34,642 nucleotides of DNA from Saprospiraceae bacterium (lineage in GTDB: Bacteria > Bacteroidota > Bacteroidia > Chitinophagales > Saprospiraceae). Under the pieces are notes generated by a model that was not told the DNA's origin, made no database searches, and worked only from the letters and a program-made list of their open reading frames with translations. Shown piece after piece: positions 18,474 to 27,177 of this stretch; positions within the stretch are counted from its first letter, which is position 1, and every line of letters starts with the position of its first letter. Made by a program: the position numbers and the translations under genes. Location of the stretch: contig JAIYAV010000196.1 of NCBI GenBank assembly GCA_027488855.1, forward strand, positions 1-34,642, given 5' to 3'.

Positions 18474-19853
18474 ATGGCATTAATCAAGTCTATTTCCGGA
18501 ATTCGTGGCACCATCGGCGGTGTGCCCGGCCAAAACCTGACCCCACAAGACATTGTAGAATGTACCGCCGCTTTTGGTACCTGGTTGCTGCAAAAAGGCA
18601 ATACGCCCAAAGTGGTGATTGGTCGCGATGCCCGCATTTCAGGGCAAATGGTACGGGATTTGGTAGTCAGTACGCTTACCGCACTGGGCATTGATGTGAT
18701 CGATCTGGGCTTGTCCACTACCCCTACCGTAGAAATGGCGGTGGGTTTTGAAGGTGCCGGAGCGGGCATCATCATCACTGCCAGTCACAATCCCAAAGAG
18801 TGGAATGCCCTGAAATTCCTGAATGAAAAAGGGGAGTTCATCTCTGCGGCCGATGGCGCTGCGGTTTTAGACTTGATTTCCAATGGTGGCATTCAATACC
18901 AGTCTGTTGATGCCTTAGGCAAAGTGTTAGAAGGCGGCGACTTTTTGCAAAAACACATCCAAGCCATCATCGACCTGCCCGAAGTCGAAGTGGATTTGGT
19001 GCGGGCGCGGGGTTTTAAAGTTGTACTTGACCCCGTCAACTCATCCGGGGCGATCACCGTTCCCGATTTATTGGAATACCTGGGCTGCGATGTCATCATC
19101 ATTAATGGTGAAACCAATGGCCAGTTTGCTCACAACCCGGAACCATTGCCCGAACATTTGCGGGATTTGTCAGCTGCCATCCTGGAACATCGCGCCGATT
19201 TGGGTATTGCCGTCGACCCGGATGTGGACCGCTTGGCGCTGGTTTGTGAAAATGGCGAAGCTTTTGGCGAAGAATATACCCTGGTGGCCGTGGCTGACTA
19301 TATGTTGCAACACAGCCCCGGGAATACCGTCTCCAACCTTTCTTCTTCCCGTGCGCTGCGTGATGTCACACTCAAACATGGCGGCCAGTACTTTGCGGCG
19401 GCGGTAGGTGAAGTGAATGTGGTGGAAAAAATGAAAGCGGTCAATGCCAGAATTGGTGGGGAAGGCAATGGGGGCATCATCGTACCTGAATTGCATTATG
19501 GTCGTGATGCGCTGGTAGGTATCGCGCTGTTTTTATCCTGGTTGGCCAAATTTGGGGGCAGCACTTCCGCCCTGCGAGCTACTTACCCGGATTATCAAAT
19601 GGTGAAAGACAAAATTTCGCTGCCTGAAGGGCTGGATATGGAAGCCATCTTGCGCCAATTGGAGGAAAAATACCAGCACGAGGAGCACAGTACCATTGAT
19701 GGACTAAAAATTGATTTCCCCCAAAGTTGGTTGCACTTGCGCAAGTCGAATACGGAGCCGATCATTCGGATTTATGCGGAGGCGCCGAGTTTGGCGGAGG
19801 CGGAGGCTTTGGTCGGGAAGATTAAAGCAGAGGTGTTGTCGCTGATTGCTTAG
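18474..19853 (+). CDS. glmM: phosphoglucosamine mutase (phosphohexomutase family)
   Basis: This enzyme is predicted to convert glucosamine-6-phosphate to glucosamine-1-phosphate for UDP-GlcNAc, peptidoglycan and lipid A synthesis. It has 459 aa. The phosphoserine loop TASHNPKEWNALKF carries the catalytic S104, the metal-binding loop is DPDVDRLALV (about 247-256), the sugar-specificity loop GEGNGGIIVPELHYGRDA is near 333, and the phosphate-binding loop RKSNTEPIIRIY is near 425. GEGNGG matches the glucosamine type rather than the GEESGG of phosphoglucomutases. No partner gene is next to it. Its stop codon TAG is formed inside the left arm of the second CTTAGG palindrome. Confidence 0.9.
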   Translation: MALIKSISGIRGTIGGVPGQNLTPQDIVECTAAFGTWLLQKGNTPKVVIGRDARISGQMVRDLVVSTLTALGIDVIDLGLSTTPTVEMAVGFEGAGAGIIITASHNPKEWNALKFLNEKGEFISAADGAAVLDLISNGGIQYQSVDALGKVLEGGDFLQKHIQAIIDLPEVEVDLVRARGFKVVLDPVNSSGAITVPDLLEYLGCDVIIINGETNGQFAHNPEPLPEHLRDLSAAILEHRADLGIAVDPDVDRLALVCENGEAFGEEYTLVAVADYMLQHSPGNTVSNLSSSRALRDVTLKHGGQYFAAAVGEVNVVEKMKAVNARIGGEGNGGIIVPELHYGRDALVGIALFLSWLAKFGGSTSALRATYPDYQMVKDKISLPEGLDMEAILRQLEEKYQHEEHSTIDGLKIDFPQSWLHLRKSNTEPIIRIYAEAPSLAEAEALVGKIKAEVLSLIA

Positions 19854-19944
19854 GTGCCTCTTCGGTGCCTTAGGTTTCTTAGGTGGTAAAAAACATGCTT
19901 TCACCACCTAAGAAACCTAAGGTACTAAAGACACACCTAAGCAA
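19846..19944. repeat. CTTAGG/CCTAAG palindromic element, copy 2
   Basis: This is a 99-bp element. The outer arms TTGCTTAGGTG (19846-19856) and CACCTAAGCAA (19934-19944) are perfect, and the inner arms CCTTAGGTTTCTTAGGTGGT and ACCACCTAAGAAACCTAAGG are perfect over 20 bases. The loop includes ATGCTTTC, close to the loop of copy 1. The glmM stop codon lies within the left arm. A short T-run (TTTTCTTG) follows. The gap 19945-20022 holds nothing else I can name. Confidence 0.8.
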
Positions 19945-20022
19945 TTTTCTTGTGCAGATCAAAATGCAGATACCCCTCTTCCGCTCCAGTCTAAATTCTG
20001 TAGCTCAATTATAACAAAACGC

Positions 20023-20592
20023 TTAACCCTGCTCTTTTTTCAATTGCTCGTACACGGCGGGCACCCGATGGTAACCATTGCTGGTAATACGTTCACCCAG
20101 TTTTTGGTAGAATGCCCCTTCACTGGGCGTCACACTGGCCAAACCATCGACGTACTTGTTGTACAAGCAGAACAATGCGGCAATCAGCACCGTGTCGTGG
20201 ATTTCCCGATCAGTGGCACCCGCGTTTTTCGCACGGTCAATTGCAGTTGAAGTGACGTTTTTCCCATTTTGTTGGGCTAGTGCGGCAATGGCCAATAAGG
20301 CTTTCATTTTTTCGCCCAGTTCCGCCTGTTCAAAATCGTCAATGACCTGAGCGCAGGTTTGGGTTTCACCCAGCAGGATATTGGCCGCAGCGGTATGTGC
20401 GGCGGTGCAAAAGCGGCATTGGTTGCGTGAAGATACCAGGGTGGCGATCAATTCACGTTCGGCTTCGCTGAGGGTGGATTCGCCTCGCAACAAAATTTGG
20501 GTGAGTTCACGGATGGGCGCCGCCGTATCCTGGCGGTACTCCAACAAACCCGTAATGCCCGGCAAATGGGCCTCTAAGGGAATATGTGGCAT
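20023..20592 (-). CDS. AhpD-like/carboxymuconolactone decarboxylase family protein (peroxidase-related)
   Basis: This is a 189-aa all-helical protein with the AhpD redox motif RNQCRFCTAAH: C59, C62 and H66, fitting the CxxC-x3-H pattern, with the conserved upstream Glu (SEAERELIA) also present. Relatives reduce peroxides or act as thiol-disulfide adaptor proteins; some are annotated as uncharacterised peroxidase-related enzymes. No signal peptide is present, so it is cytoplasmic. Its start at 20592 is the only ATG that keeps the N-terminal HIPLEAHLPGI segment usual in this family. It is a single gene, convergent with glmM and divergent from the permease gene. Confidence 0.87.
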   Translation of the reverse strand: MPHIPLEAHLPGITGLLEYRQDTAAPIRELTQILLRGESTLSEAERELIATLVSSRNQCRFCTAAHTAAANILLGETQTCAQVIDDFEQAELGEKMKALLAIAALAQQNGKNVTSTAIDRAKNAGATDREIHDTVLIAALFCLYNKYVDGLASVTPSEGAFYQKLGERITSNGYHRVPAVYEQLKKEQG

Positions 20593-20627
20593 TGAATGAG
20601 TTTGAACAAGTTAAAAAACAGAAAATC

Positions 20628-20659
20628 ACCCTTGTCAGCAGGAAGGGTGGCCTGACAAG
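20628..20659. promoter_or_regulatory. mutually exclusive short hairpins between divergent genes
   Basis: CTTGTCAG (20631-20638) pairs with CTGACAAG (20652-20659), while ACCCTT (20628-20633) can pair instead with AAGGGT (20643-20648). The two stems share bases, so only one can form. A perfect 10-bp palindrome CGATTAATCG lies at 20678-20687. The region separates the AhpD-like gene (minus) and the permease (plus) and may hold operators. Function is not shown by sequence alone. Confidence 0.35.
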
Positions 20660-20840
20660 TCCGCAATGGTGACATGGCGATTAATCGTGTCATCGTGACG
20701 AAAATAGAAAAAAAATTGTATTTGCACTCTTTTTACCGAATTGACCTTTTTGTAAAGCGGAGATTAATTTTTGCACAAATCTGAGCAGGAATAACTGAGT
20801 TCAATCTGAATTGTGCATTTTGTGCTTCAAATTCCCTGCA

Positions 20841-22097
20841 ATGTCCATTTCCCGTCGTGACCTTCAATTTACCATCCTGGCTGCTGTGGCTGCATTTGGA
20901 ACCTATACTTGCATGTACGCCTTTCGCAAAGGCATCACCGCTGCCACCTTTGAAGGCATGGAATACTGGGGCCTGAGTTACAAAATCTGGTTGGTCAACT
21001 TACAGGTTTTTGGCTACGCGTTGTCCAAACTGATTGGCATCAAGGTCGTTTCGGAAGTAGCCAGGCATTTGCGGGGTTGGTACATTTTGGGTTTGGTGAG
21101 TTTTGCTGGCTTAACGTTGGTGGGGTTTGCACTGGTGCCGCCCCCTTACAACATGTTCTTTTTCTTCCTCAATGGATTGCCCCTGGGTATGATTTACGGC
21201 TTGGTATTGGGCTTTTTGGAGGGTAGGCGGCAAACCGATGTTTTGATGGCTGCCTTGACCGCTTCCTTTATTTTTGCCTCAGGTTTTGTCAAAACCATTG
21301 GCCTGTACGTGATGCAAAACTGGGGGGTATCCGAGTTTTACATGCCGATGGTTACAGCGGGTTTGTTCATCCCGGCCATTGCGGTATTTTTGACGATGTT
21401 GATGCGTTTACCCGCGCCAAATGCAGAGGACGAAGCCTTGCGCATGGTGCGGGTTCCTATGAATCGGGAGGATCGCCACAAATTTGTACAAACCTTTTAT
21501 CGAGGGGTAGTTTTTTTCATCATCGGCTATGTACTGCTCACCATTCTCCGGGATTTTCGGGACAATTTCGGGAGAGAAATTTTTCAGGAACAAGGGGTCA
21601 ACAACCCAGGCGTTTTTTCGGCAGTAGAAACCCCCATTGCCCTAGGAATATTGGTCATGCTTGGTTTTCTTGCTCGGGTGCAAGACAATTTTCGGGCTTT
21701 TACCATTGTCAATTGGCTCACCTTTTCTGGGGTCGTCCTGGCCATTGTTGCCACCGTCCTTTTTCAGGCCAATCTGATTCGGGTGGAATATTGGATGTTG
21801 TTTGTGGGAGCAGGCATGTATTTGGGGTACGTACCTGCCAATGGCATTTATTTTGAGCGGATCATTGGCGCGTTCCGGTATCCCGGTACGGTGGGCTTTA
21901 TCGTGACTTTGGCCGATACCTGGGGTTACATGGGTAGTTTTGGGCTGCAACTGTACAAGAACTTTGGACAGGCCGACATTTCCTACACCACTTTTTTGAT
22001 TTACGCGGTATACTTGTTGCTGGGAAGTTATGGAATCTTGGTATTGTTTGCCTATCGTTATTTTCAAAAACGATTTATAGAATTGGCAAAGGCTTAA
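20841..22097 (+). CDS. MFS-type permease (DUF5690-like)
   Basis: This is an inner-membrane protein of 418 aa with about twelve hydrophobic helices, of the major facilitator type. The start at 20841 (MSISRRDLQFTILAAVAAFG) follows the usual N-terminus; an in-frame ATG 10 codons upstream is less likely. The segment TCMYAFRKGITAATFEG and the loop NGLPLGMIYGLVLGFLEGR resemble the Bacteroidota family that I recall as DUF5690, a remote relative of sugar-phosphate or organic-anion MFS transporters (recalled, not checked). The substrate is unknown. The last 23 bases overlap the 3' end of the convergent DinB-like gene. Confidence 0.8.
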   Translation: MSISRRDLQFTILAAVAAFGTYTCMYAFRKGITAATFEGMEYWGLSYKIWLVNLQVFGYALSKLIGIKVVSEVARHLRGWYILGLVSFAGLTLVGFALVPPPYNMFFFFLNGLPLGMIYGLVLGFLEGRRQTDVLMAALTASFIFASGFVKTIGLYVMQNWGVSEFYMPMVTAGLFIPAIAVFLTMLMRLPAPNAEDEALRMVRVPMNREDRHKFVQTFYRGVVFFIIGYVLLTILRDFRDNFGREIFQEQGVNNPGVFSAVETPIALGILVMLGFLARVQDNFRAFTIVNWLTFSGVVLAIVATVLFQANLIRVEYWMLFVGAGMYLGYVPANGIYFERIIGAFRYPGTVGFIVTLADTWGYMGSFGLQLYKNFGQADISYTTFLIYAVYLLLGSYGILVLFAYRYFQKRFIELAKA

Positions 22098-22647
22098 CCT
22101 CTTGCAGGATACGTTCCATTTGTTTGCTATGCCGATCAAAATGCACCTGAAAAAAGCGCAGCATCCCTTCAATGCTCAACATCCCGCTGCGTGGGTGGCG
22201 GTAAACCTCTTTGTCAAAAATCTCCAGGGGCAACTCGCTGAGAAATTGGCGCAATTCTTCGCGTTGTTTTTGCCATTGCCCACTCAGCGCGGCAAAACTT
22301 TCCACGGGCACAAAAACTTCTACGCTAGCACCTTTGGGCGCTTTGAATTTGATGGGGGAGCGCATGATCAGTTCAAGTAGCCAGGTACGAAATTCTGCTC
22401 GGACACCCGCTGGTTTGAGCTCGGCCAAACCCAGGGATTTTTTGCGCAAATACTTGAGCGAATTGCCTTCCGACAACATCAAATGTTGCATCACCTCGTA
22501 CACCGACCAGCGTTCAGGTGACAGTTTTTGGTCTAAATAACTGGGGTCTTGCTGAAGCAGCCGCTCAAATAAGGCATTTAGGCTTGTGTCCAATCGATTA
22601 AGGTGTTCGAGGATTTGAGGTGTCATTGGTTCTATTGATTTTTCCAC
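22075..22647 (-). CDS. DinB-like four-helix protein
   Basis: The protein has 190 aa with the DinB/YfiT helical-bundle pattern: RLDTSLNALFERLLQQDP, then SPERWSVYEVMQHLMLSEG with the first metal-type His, and a C-terminal LRFFQVHFDRHSKQMERIL that carries the second His pair. Family members bind Ni or Zn and include bacillithiol or mycothiol S-transferases; many have no known reaction. A bacillithiol link is possible because YtxJ lies 2.6 kb away, but this is inference. A shorter start at residue 8 (MTPQILEHL) is equally possible. It overlaps the permease gene tail to tail by 23 bases. Confidence 0.8.
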   Translation of the reverse strand: MEKSIEPMTPQILEHLNRLDTSLNALFERLLQQDPSYLDQKLSPERWSVYEVMQHLMLSEGNSLKYLRKKSLGLAELKPAGVRAEFRTWLLELIMRSPIKFKAPKGASVEVFVPVESFAALSGQWQKQREELRQFLSELPLEIFDKEVYRHPRSGMLSIEGMLRFFQVHFDRHSKQMERILQEVKPLPIL

Positions 22648-22713
22648 AAAATATTAAAGATTTTTCCACCACCTATTTTTTAACCCTTAAACCATAAACT
22701 TTTCAACTTTTTC

Positions 22714-25125
22714 CTACCGAAACAAGCTCACTTCGCCTTGCACCAATTGATTTCCCGGCCCTCTGTCGTCAATGTATTCAATCCTGAACCAATACCGGTA
22801 CACGCCTTGTTGGGCGATTTGTCCACGAATGGAGCCATCCCAGCCGGTATTGAGGTCGACGGAGCGAAATACCCGCCCGCCCCAGCGGTCGTATACTTGC
22901 AACTCATAACTTTTCACTTGTACGAATTCATTGACGTACGGGCGAAAAGCCTCATTGGCATTGTTGCCATTGGGTGAAAAGGCGTTGGGGGTAAATGCGT
23001 TAAACAATACACATTGCTGGAAAGTCAATTCCATTGAATCGATGCTGGAACAGCCGTCTTTGGAGGCTTCGACCCAATAGGTACCCGGTATTGTAGTACT
23101 AAATGAAGTTTTGGTGCTCCCATCAGGCCAAAGCAGTTGTAGGCCCTTACTTGAAATTGCATGCAATAGGTAGGGTTTATCGTCACACACCGTTGTATCC
23201 TTGCCCAGAGACACCACCGGTAAAACAGGACATGCCGTGACTGCGATGCTATCCCGAGCACTGCAGCCCCCATCATTGACTTCGACCCAAAAGGTGCCGG
23301 ATGTGCGGACGAGTAGGGTGGGAGCTGAGCTGTTGTCGCTCCACAAATAATTTCGGCTACCCGTTTTGGAGGCATCCAATAGCAAAGACTCGGTGCCACT
23401 GATGATGGTGTCGCGCCCCAGATTGAGGGCGGCGGCGCTGATCATGCGTACCATTGTTGAATCTGCTACACTGCAGCCAGAGAGTTCTACCACAACTTTG
23501 TGTATGCCCGCTTGAGCAACCACGATTTGTGCATTGCTGGAGCCATCATGCCAGCGGTAGGTTGCGCCAATCAGCTTGAGGTCGGCGTTGAGCGACAAAT
23601 TTTGGTTGGCGCAAAGTGTAGTATCATTGATCAGCGCGAGTTTAAATTCGTCGAGGGATAAGACCTTGACAGTATCGTACAACACACAGCCAACCCGATA
23701 AGTTACGGCCACATGGTGGGTGCCAGCCTGACTAACCAGCAGAGTGGCTTGGATACTGCTGTCGCTCCAGAGGTATTTTTCGTTGAAGTTGAAGGTGTGG
23801 GCATCAAGGGTGATGGATTCGGGGTTGCACAAGACCATATCTTTACCTAAAACGCCTGCATCAATATAATCTATCGAGGATTTAAATACCCAGGTTTCAT
23901 TGCTATTCTTGAGGTTGGTACTGTTGCCACCCGCTAAAAACTGGGTTGATCCTACACCGCTTTGATCGCGCATTTGAACAAAATCAGCCCGGATTACGCC
24001 ACCATTCATTTGTACAACGGACTTACGCCCGGGGAGCGTGGAGCGCAGTTCAATGGAATCACAGGGATTGCCTACCAACTGGAAGTACTCATTAATGGTT
24101 TGAGCATGAGCAGCATCTAAATCATAACTTTTACCTGCTGTGAAGACGAGGGAATCGATCACATTTTCACCCAGAATAATCCCACTGTTGCGCATTTCAA
24201 GTCGATTGAAGGTACTGACTTTGGGGATTTTGTCGCCAGCTGCTTCATAATCGCTCAGGAGGGAAGCCGTGCCTTCTGGATTAGAGAACAAAACATTGTG
24301 AAATTTGACATCAGCATACGCGATATAAGTGGGCGTTGTATTCGTAAATTCCAATAGTGAAGTACCCGCATCAACAGTCGCTTTTGGCCCAATGAAAAAA
24401 GAGTAAAGCGAGGAGGGTAAAGAGCCATTCCTGGTGATGCGCCAGTGGCTATTGCCCATTTTAAGGCTTGTAGAATCTTCGTTTAACATAAAAAATGTTT
24501 CCGTTGTAACGGGGTTGCCGTTGGAGTTGAATTCACCGGCACGTAGGTACAAATTCGTAGCGCTTAAGGTATCTAGTAAAATCCAAGAGCCTGTACCATT
24601 CAAGTGGGCATTGTAGATGTGGTATCCACGGGTGAGTAAGGTTTGATTTTGATCAGGCGATAGCAACCTCAATTCGGAGATTCCTCCCACTTTATTTTCA
24701 GGTAGCTCAACCGACCCGTAGGCGTTCAAAATCCACATGTCAAAGTTGATGGGATTGTTGGTCACCCCGGTCCAACTCATGTTTTTACAATACGCTTGAT
24801 GGTCTCTGCTGATTACTTTTTGGTAAGGGCCATCAAAGGAGTTGGCATCAAAAAAAACATTGTCCATGGCGGTGGGAATAGATTCTCCGCCTGTTCCACC
24901 ACTGGCTGCAGCCCAATTGGCAGGGTCGTACCAACTGCCCGTGCCGCCTTTTCCCACCCAATAGAGATCGCGTCCACCCAGTTTATTGATGGTTCGCCGC
25001 TGGAGGTTCTGATAGAAGCTAGTATTCGACCTGTTTCCATTGTCGTCTACCGAGTAATAATCAGTGGCTTTCGCCACCTGGCCGATCAACAGGATGATTG
25101 TTGATAAAAGTAGGGGTTTAAACAT
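22714..25125 (-). CDS. large secreted protein with gliding-motility-associated C-terminal (T9SS type B) domain
   Basis: The protein has 803 aa. A signal peptide (residues 1-20, ending VAKA) is followed by DLYWVGKGGTGSWYDPANWA, the start of the beta-helix-like region common in Bacteroidota surface proteins. Residues about 420-710 hold four tandem Ig/PKD-like units of about 70-85 residues. Each has a W-D/S-D-x-S turn (LWSDSS, RWHDGS, LWSDNS, LWPDGS) and ends with a G-C-x(3-5)-D-S/T stretch. The last 95 residues (NAFSPNGNNANEAF to QGEVSLFR) form the gliding-associated/CHU_C type sorting domain, which directs type IX export and surface release or attachment. No catalytic motif is seen, so an adhesin-like role is the best guess. 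It is a single gene; its 164-base leader has an inverted repeat (GAACCC at 25145, GGGTTC at 25167). Confidence 0.85.
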   Translation of the reverse strand: MFKPLLLSTIILLIGQVAKATDYYSVDDNGNRSNTSFYQNLQRRTINKLGGRDLYWVGKGGTGSWYDPANWAAASGGTGGESIPTAMDNVFFDANSFDGPYQKVISRDHQAYCKNMSWTGVTNNPINFDMWILNAYGSVELPENKVGGISELRLLSPDQNQTLLTRGYHIYNAHLNGTGSWILLDTLSATNLYLRAGEFNSNGNPVTTETFFMLNEDSTSLKMGNSHWRITRNGSLPSSLYSFFIGPKATVDAGTSLLEFTNTTPTYIAYADVKFHNVLFSNPEGTASLLSDYEAAGDKIPKVSTFNRLEMRNSGIILGENVIDSLVFTAGKSYDLDAAHAQTINEYFQLVGNPCDSIELRSTLPGRKSVVQMNGGVIRADFVQMRDQSGVGSTQFLAGGNSTNLKNSNETWVFKSSIDYIDAGVLGKDMVLCNPESITLDAHTFNFNEKYLWSDSSIQATLLVSQAGTHHVAVTYRVGCVLYDTVKVLSLDEFKLALINDTTLCANQNLSLNADLKLIGATYRWHDGSSNAQIVVAQAGIHKVVVELSGCSVADSTMVRMISAAALNLGRDTIISGTESLLLDASKTGSRNYLWSDNSSAPTLLVRTSGTFWVEVNDGGCSARDSIAVTACPVLPVVSLGKDTTVCDDKPYLLHAISSKGLQLLWPDGSTKTSFSTTIPGTYWVEASKDGCSSIDSMELTFQQCVLFNAFTPNAFSPNGNNANEAFRPYVNEFVQVKSYELQVYDRWGGRVFRSVDLNTGWDGSIRGQIAQQGVYRYWFRIEYIDDRGPGNQLVQGEVSLFR

Positions 25126-25289
25126 GGGTTACACGCTTTGTGGTGAACCCGGAGTTGTGGATCATTGGGTTCATCGTTGTTTGACAAACCCCTTCGAACT
25201 TGTTTTGCTCTGCTTAGTGTGAGTTCAATTTAGGAAAATTCTTCAACTATTCAAAAGAATGCGGTATGTTTTTAATCCTTTTGGTTCTA

Positions 25290-25670
25290 TTAGAGGTTTT
25301 TCCGCAAACCATCTACACTAATTCGATGGTGCGAGGTATGAAAAGTGACCTCACCATCTTTGACCAACAATACCTGTGGAGATTGGTGGGTAACCTGAAA
25401 ATCTTGCGCAATGCGATTGGAAATCGGGCGATGCTTGAGCAAATCCAGGTAATAAAAATCCAGTTCATGCCCCTCAAAATCCCAGTTTTCCATCAGGTTA
25501 TATTTGGCCCCTTCACTAATTCCGCACGTGGTGCTGTGTTTAAAAATTACTACAGGTTTGTCTTTGGAGGTGGCCAAAATTTCATCCAATTGTGCTTCGT
25601 CATGCAGCACTTTCCAAGCGTCGAAATTTAAGCCTTGTTGCGCCAGTTTTATATTTTCTAAGTAGCTCAT
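25290..25670 (-). CDS. ytxJ: YtxJ-family bacillithiol-linked thioredoxin-like protein
   Basis: The protein has 126 aa and a thioredoxin-like fold. The active-site region is FKHSTTCGIS with a single Cys at C49, where Bacillus YtxJ has a TCPIS-type site (monothiol bacilliredoxin). The ELDFYYLDLLKHRPISNRIA and THQSPQVLLVKDGEVTFHTSH segments, including the cis-Pro loop (SPQ), are typical. It probably reduces bacillithiol-mixed disulfides in the cytoplasm. The Gly in place of Pro after the Cys is a minor variation. It lies between the gliding-associated gene and the divergent nuclease gene with no operon partner. Confidence 0.88.
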   Translation of the reverse strand: MSYLENIKLAQQGLNFDAWKVLHDEAQLDEILATSKDKPVVIFKHSTTCGISEGAKYNLMENWDFEGHELDFYYLDLLKHRPISNRIAQDFQVTHQSPQVLLVKDGEVTFHTSHHRISVDGLRKNL

Positions 25671-25769
25671 CCTTGTTTTAATGGTTTAATGGCTCTGTTG
25701 TGCAAAAGAACCGTTGAATTGTGCAAAAAGTTTTCGCAGAATCCTGAAATTCATGGCAAAATAAGCAAC

Positions 25770-27017
25770 ATGAGAATCATCCTGTTATTCTTTTTACTCA
25801 GTTATAATTTTCTCGCAGGTCAAAACGTAGAAATACAACTTAAAAACCTGGAGACCAAACTAGAAAACCTGCGTCAGCAGCAAAAAGAGGTAGTTCTGGC
25901 CATCGAAGACCTGAAAATGCAAAAGGTGATGGTCGATTTGCAGCCCATGTTGCCAGCTTTGGGGGTAGGAGAGGAGGTGGTGAGTCATTCGCTGATGGCA
26001 CTGGTTTATGCAGAGGCCTACGAACAGGCCCGTTGGGTAGGGCACATCATCACCCCGGATGTGGTGAATGGGGTAGTGGGCCGCACCAACGATTTTCGAC
26101 CCGACCCCAAAATCAAAACGGGTTCGGCGGTGGAACAGGATTATTTTCTCAAAGTACTGCAGCCCGACAGCGCTTATGTGTACGATGGTTTTGGCTATGA
26201 TCGGGGACACTTGGCGCCTTCCGCAGATTTTCGTTGGTCCGAAAAAGCGCTTTCCGAATCATACTTCTACTCCAACATGTCGCCCCAACTGGCCGAGTTC
26301 AACCGAGGCATTTGGGCAGATTTGGAGAGTTTGTTGCGGGCCTATTTGTTTCGCAATACCACCACACAGTTGTTCGTGTTCACGGGGCCAGTGTTGAAAC
26401 CAGGTTTGCCCACCATTCCTCGCGCCAAAAACAAGGTAGCCATCCCAGAGCAGTATTGGAAAATCGCGCTGGACTTCAAAAACCGCAAAGCCATTGCCTT
26501 TTTGGTACCCCAAAATACCAAAGGTTATCCGCTGACCAGTTTTGCTACATCCATTGATGAGATTGAAAAAGTGACCGGGATTGACTTTTTTGCTGGCCTG
26601 GACAACACTTTGGAGGAAACCTTGGAAAAACAAATCGACAAAAGTTCGTTTTTGACCACGATTGCCTCCGGTGATGTAGAGCCGCTCAGTGCGGTAACCC
26701 TACCTCCGGCACATTTCAACTCCGTACAAGCCCGCTTGTTCATGGGACGAAATGAAGAAATTAAAGTGTGTGGAAAAGTGGTCGGTGCCCGGGCCAGCCG
26801 CAAAGGTAACATCCTGCTCAACCTGGATCAGCAATACCCCAATGAGCTGTTCACCATTTTTATCAACAAAGAGCAACTAGTCAATTTTTCTTACGACCCC
26901 CTCAGCAATTGGAAGGACAAATACATCGTGGTAAGGGGAAAGGTGAATAACCTGGGCAATGTGCCCGTGATTTATGTGGAGAAAGAAAACCAGTTGAGCG
27001 AATTCCGGGAAAAATAA
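25770..27017 (+). CDS. secreted DNA/RNA non-specific endonuclease with extra C-terminal domain
   Basis: The ATG at 25770 gives a clean signal peptide (MRIILLFFLLSYNFLAGQ) and 415 aa; upstream in-frame codons do not. Residues 20-55 form a coiled coil (LKNLETKLENLRQQQKEV). The Endonuclease_NS domain follows, with the catalytic DRGH (144-147, H147 the base) in YDRGHLAPSADF and the metal-binding Asn (N178) in YSNMSPQLAEFNRGIW. The final 100 residues contain KVCGKVVGARASRKGNILLNL and KYIVVRGKV, an OB-fold-like pattern not part of the nuclease core. The enzyme should degrade extracellular or periplasmic nucleic acid, perhaps for phosphate and nucleoside scavenging. No immunity gene is beside it. 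Confidence 0.88.
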   Translation: MRIILLFFLLSYNFLAGQNVEIQLKNLETKLENLRQQQKEVVLAIEDLKMQKVMVDLQPMLPALGVGEEVVSHSLMALVYAEAYEQARWVGHIITPDVVNGVVGRTNDFRPDPKIKTGSAVEQDYFLKVLQPDSAYVYDGFGYDRGHLAPSADFRWSEKALSESYFYSNMSPQLAEFNRGIWADLESLLRAYLFRNTTTQLFVFTGPVLKPGLPTIPRAKNKVAIPEQYWKIALDFKNRKAIAFLVPQNTKGYPLTSFATSIDEIEKVTGIDFFAGLDNTLEETLEKQIDKSSFLTTIASGDVEPLSAVTLPPAHFNSVQARLFMGRNEEIKVCGKVVGARASRKGNILLNLDQQYPNELFTIFINKEQLVNFSYDPLSNWKDKYIVVRGKVNNLGNVPVIYVEKENQLSEFREK

Positions 27018-27032
27018 TTTTGCATTTTTTTC

Positions 27033-27111
27033 AGCGCCTAAAATGAAAACCCCAAAAAATATTTGACTTAATCTATTGAATTTTAATTTTTTAACAACAA
27101 TTATTGGCGCT
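27033..27111. repeat. inverted AGCGCC/GGCGCT pair 3' of the nuclease gene
   Basis: AGCGCC (27033-27038) and GGCGCT (27106-27111) could pair around a 67-base, strongly AT-rich loop, and eight Ts follow (27111-27118). It may be a weak terminator of the nuclease mRNA. Inside the loop is TTGACTTAATC, which looks like a -35/-33-type box. Confidence 0.3.
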
Positions 27112-27163
27112 TTTTTTTCAAAAAACACTGGAACGAGTACAAGACATCAGCTTAAAACGCCCC

Positions 27164-27171
27164 TATCTTTG
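27164..27171 (+). promoter_or_regulatory. -7 box (TATCTTTG) of a probable small RNA
   Basis: TATCTTTG is an exact match to the Bacteroidota -7 consensus TAnnTTTG. Transcription would begin around 27178, about 55 bases before the end of the intrinsic terminator hairpin. No convincing -33 TTG lies at the usual distance. Confidence 0.45.
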
Positions 27172-27177
27172 TAGTGC

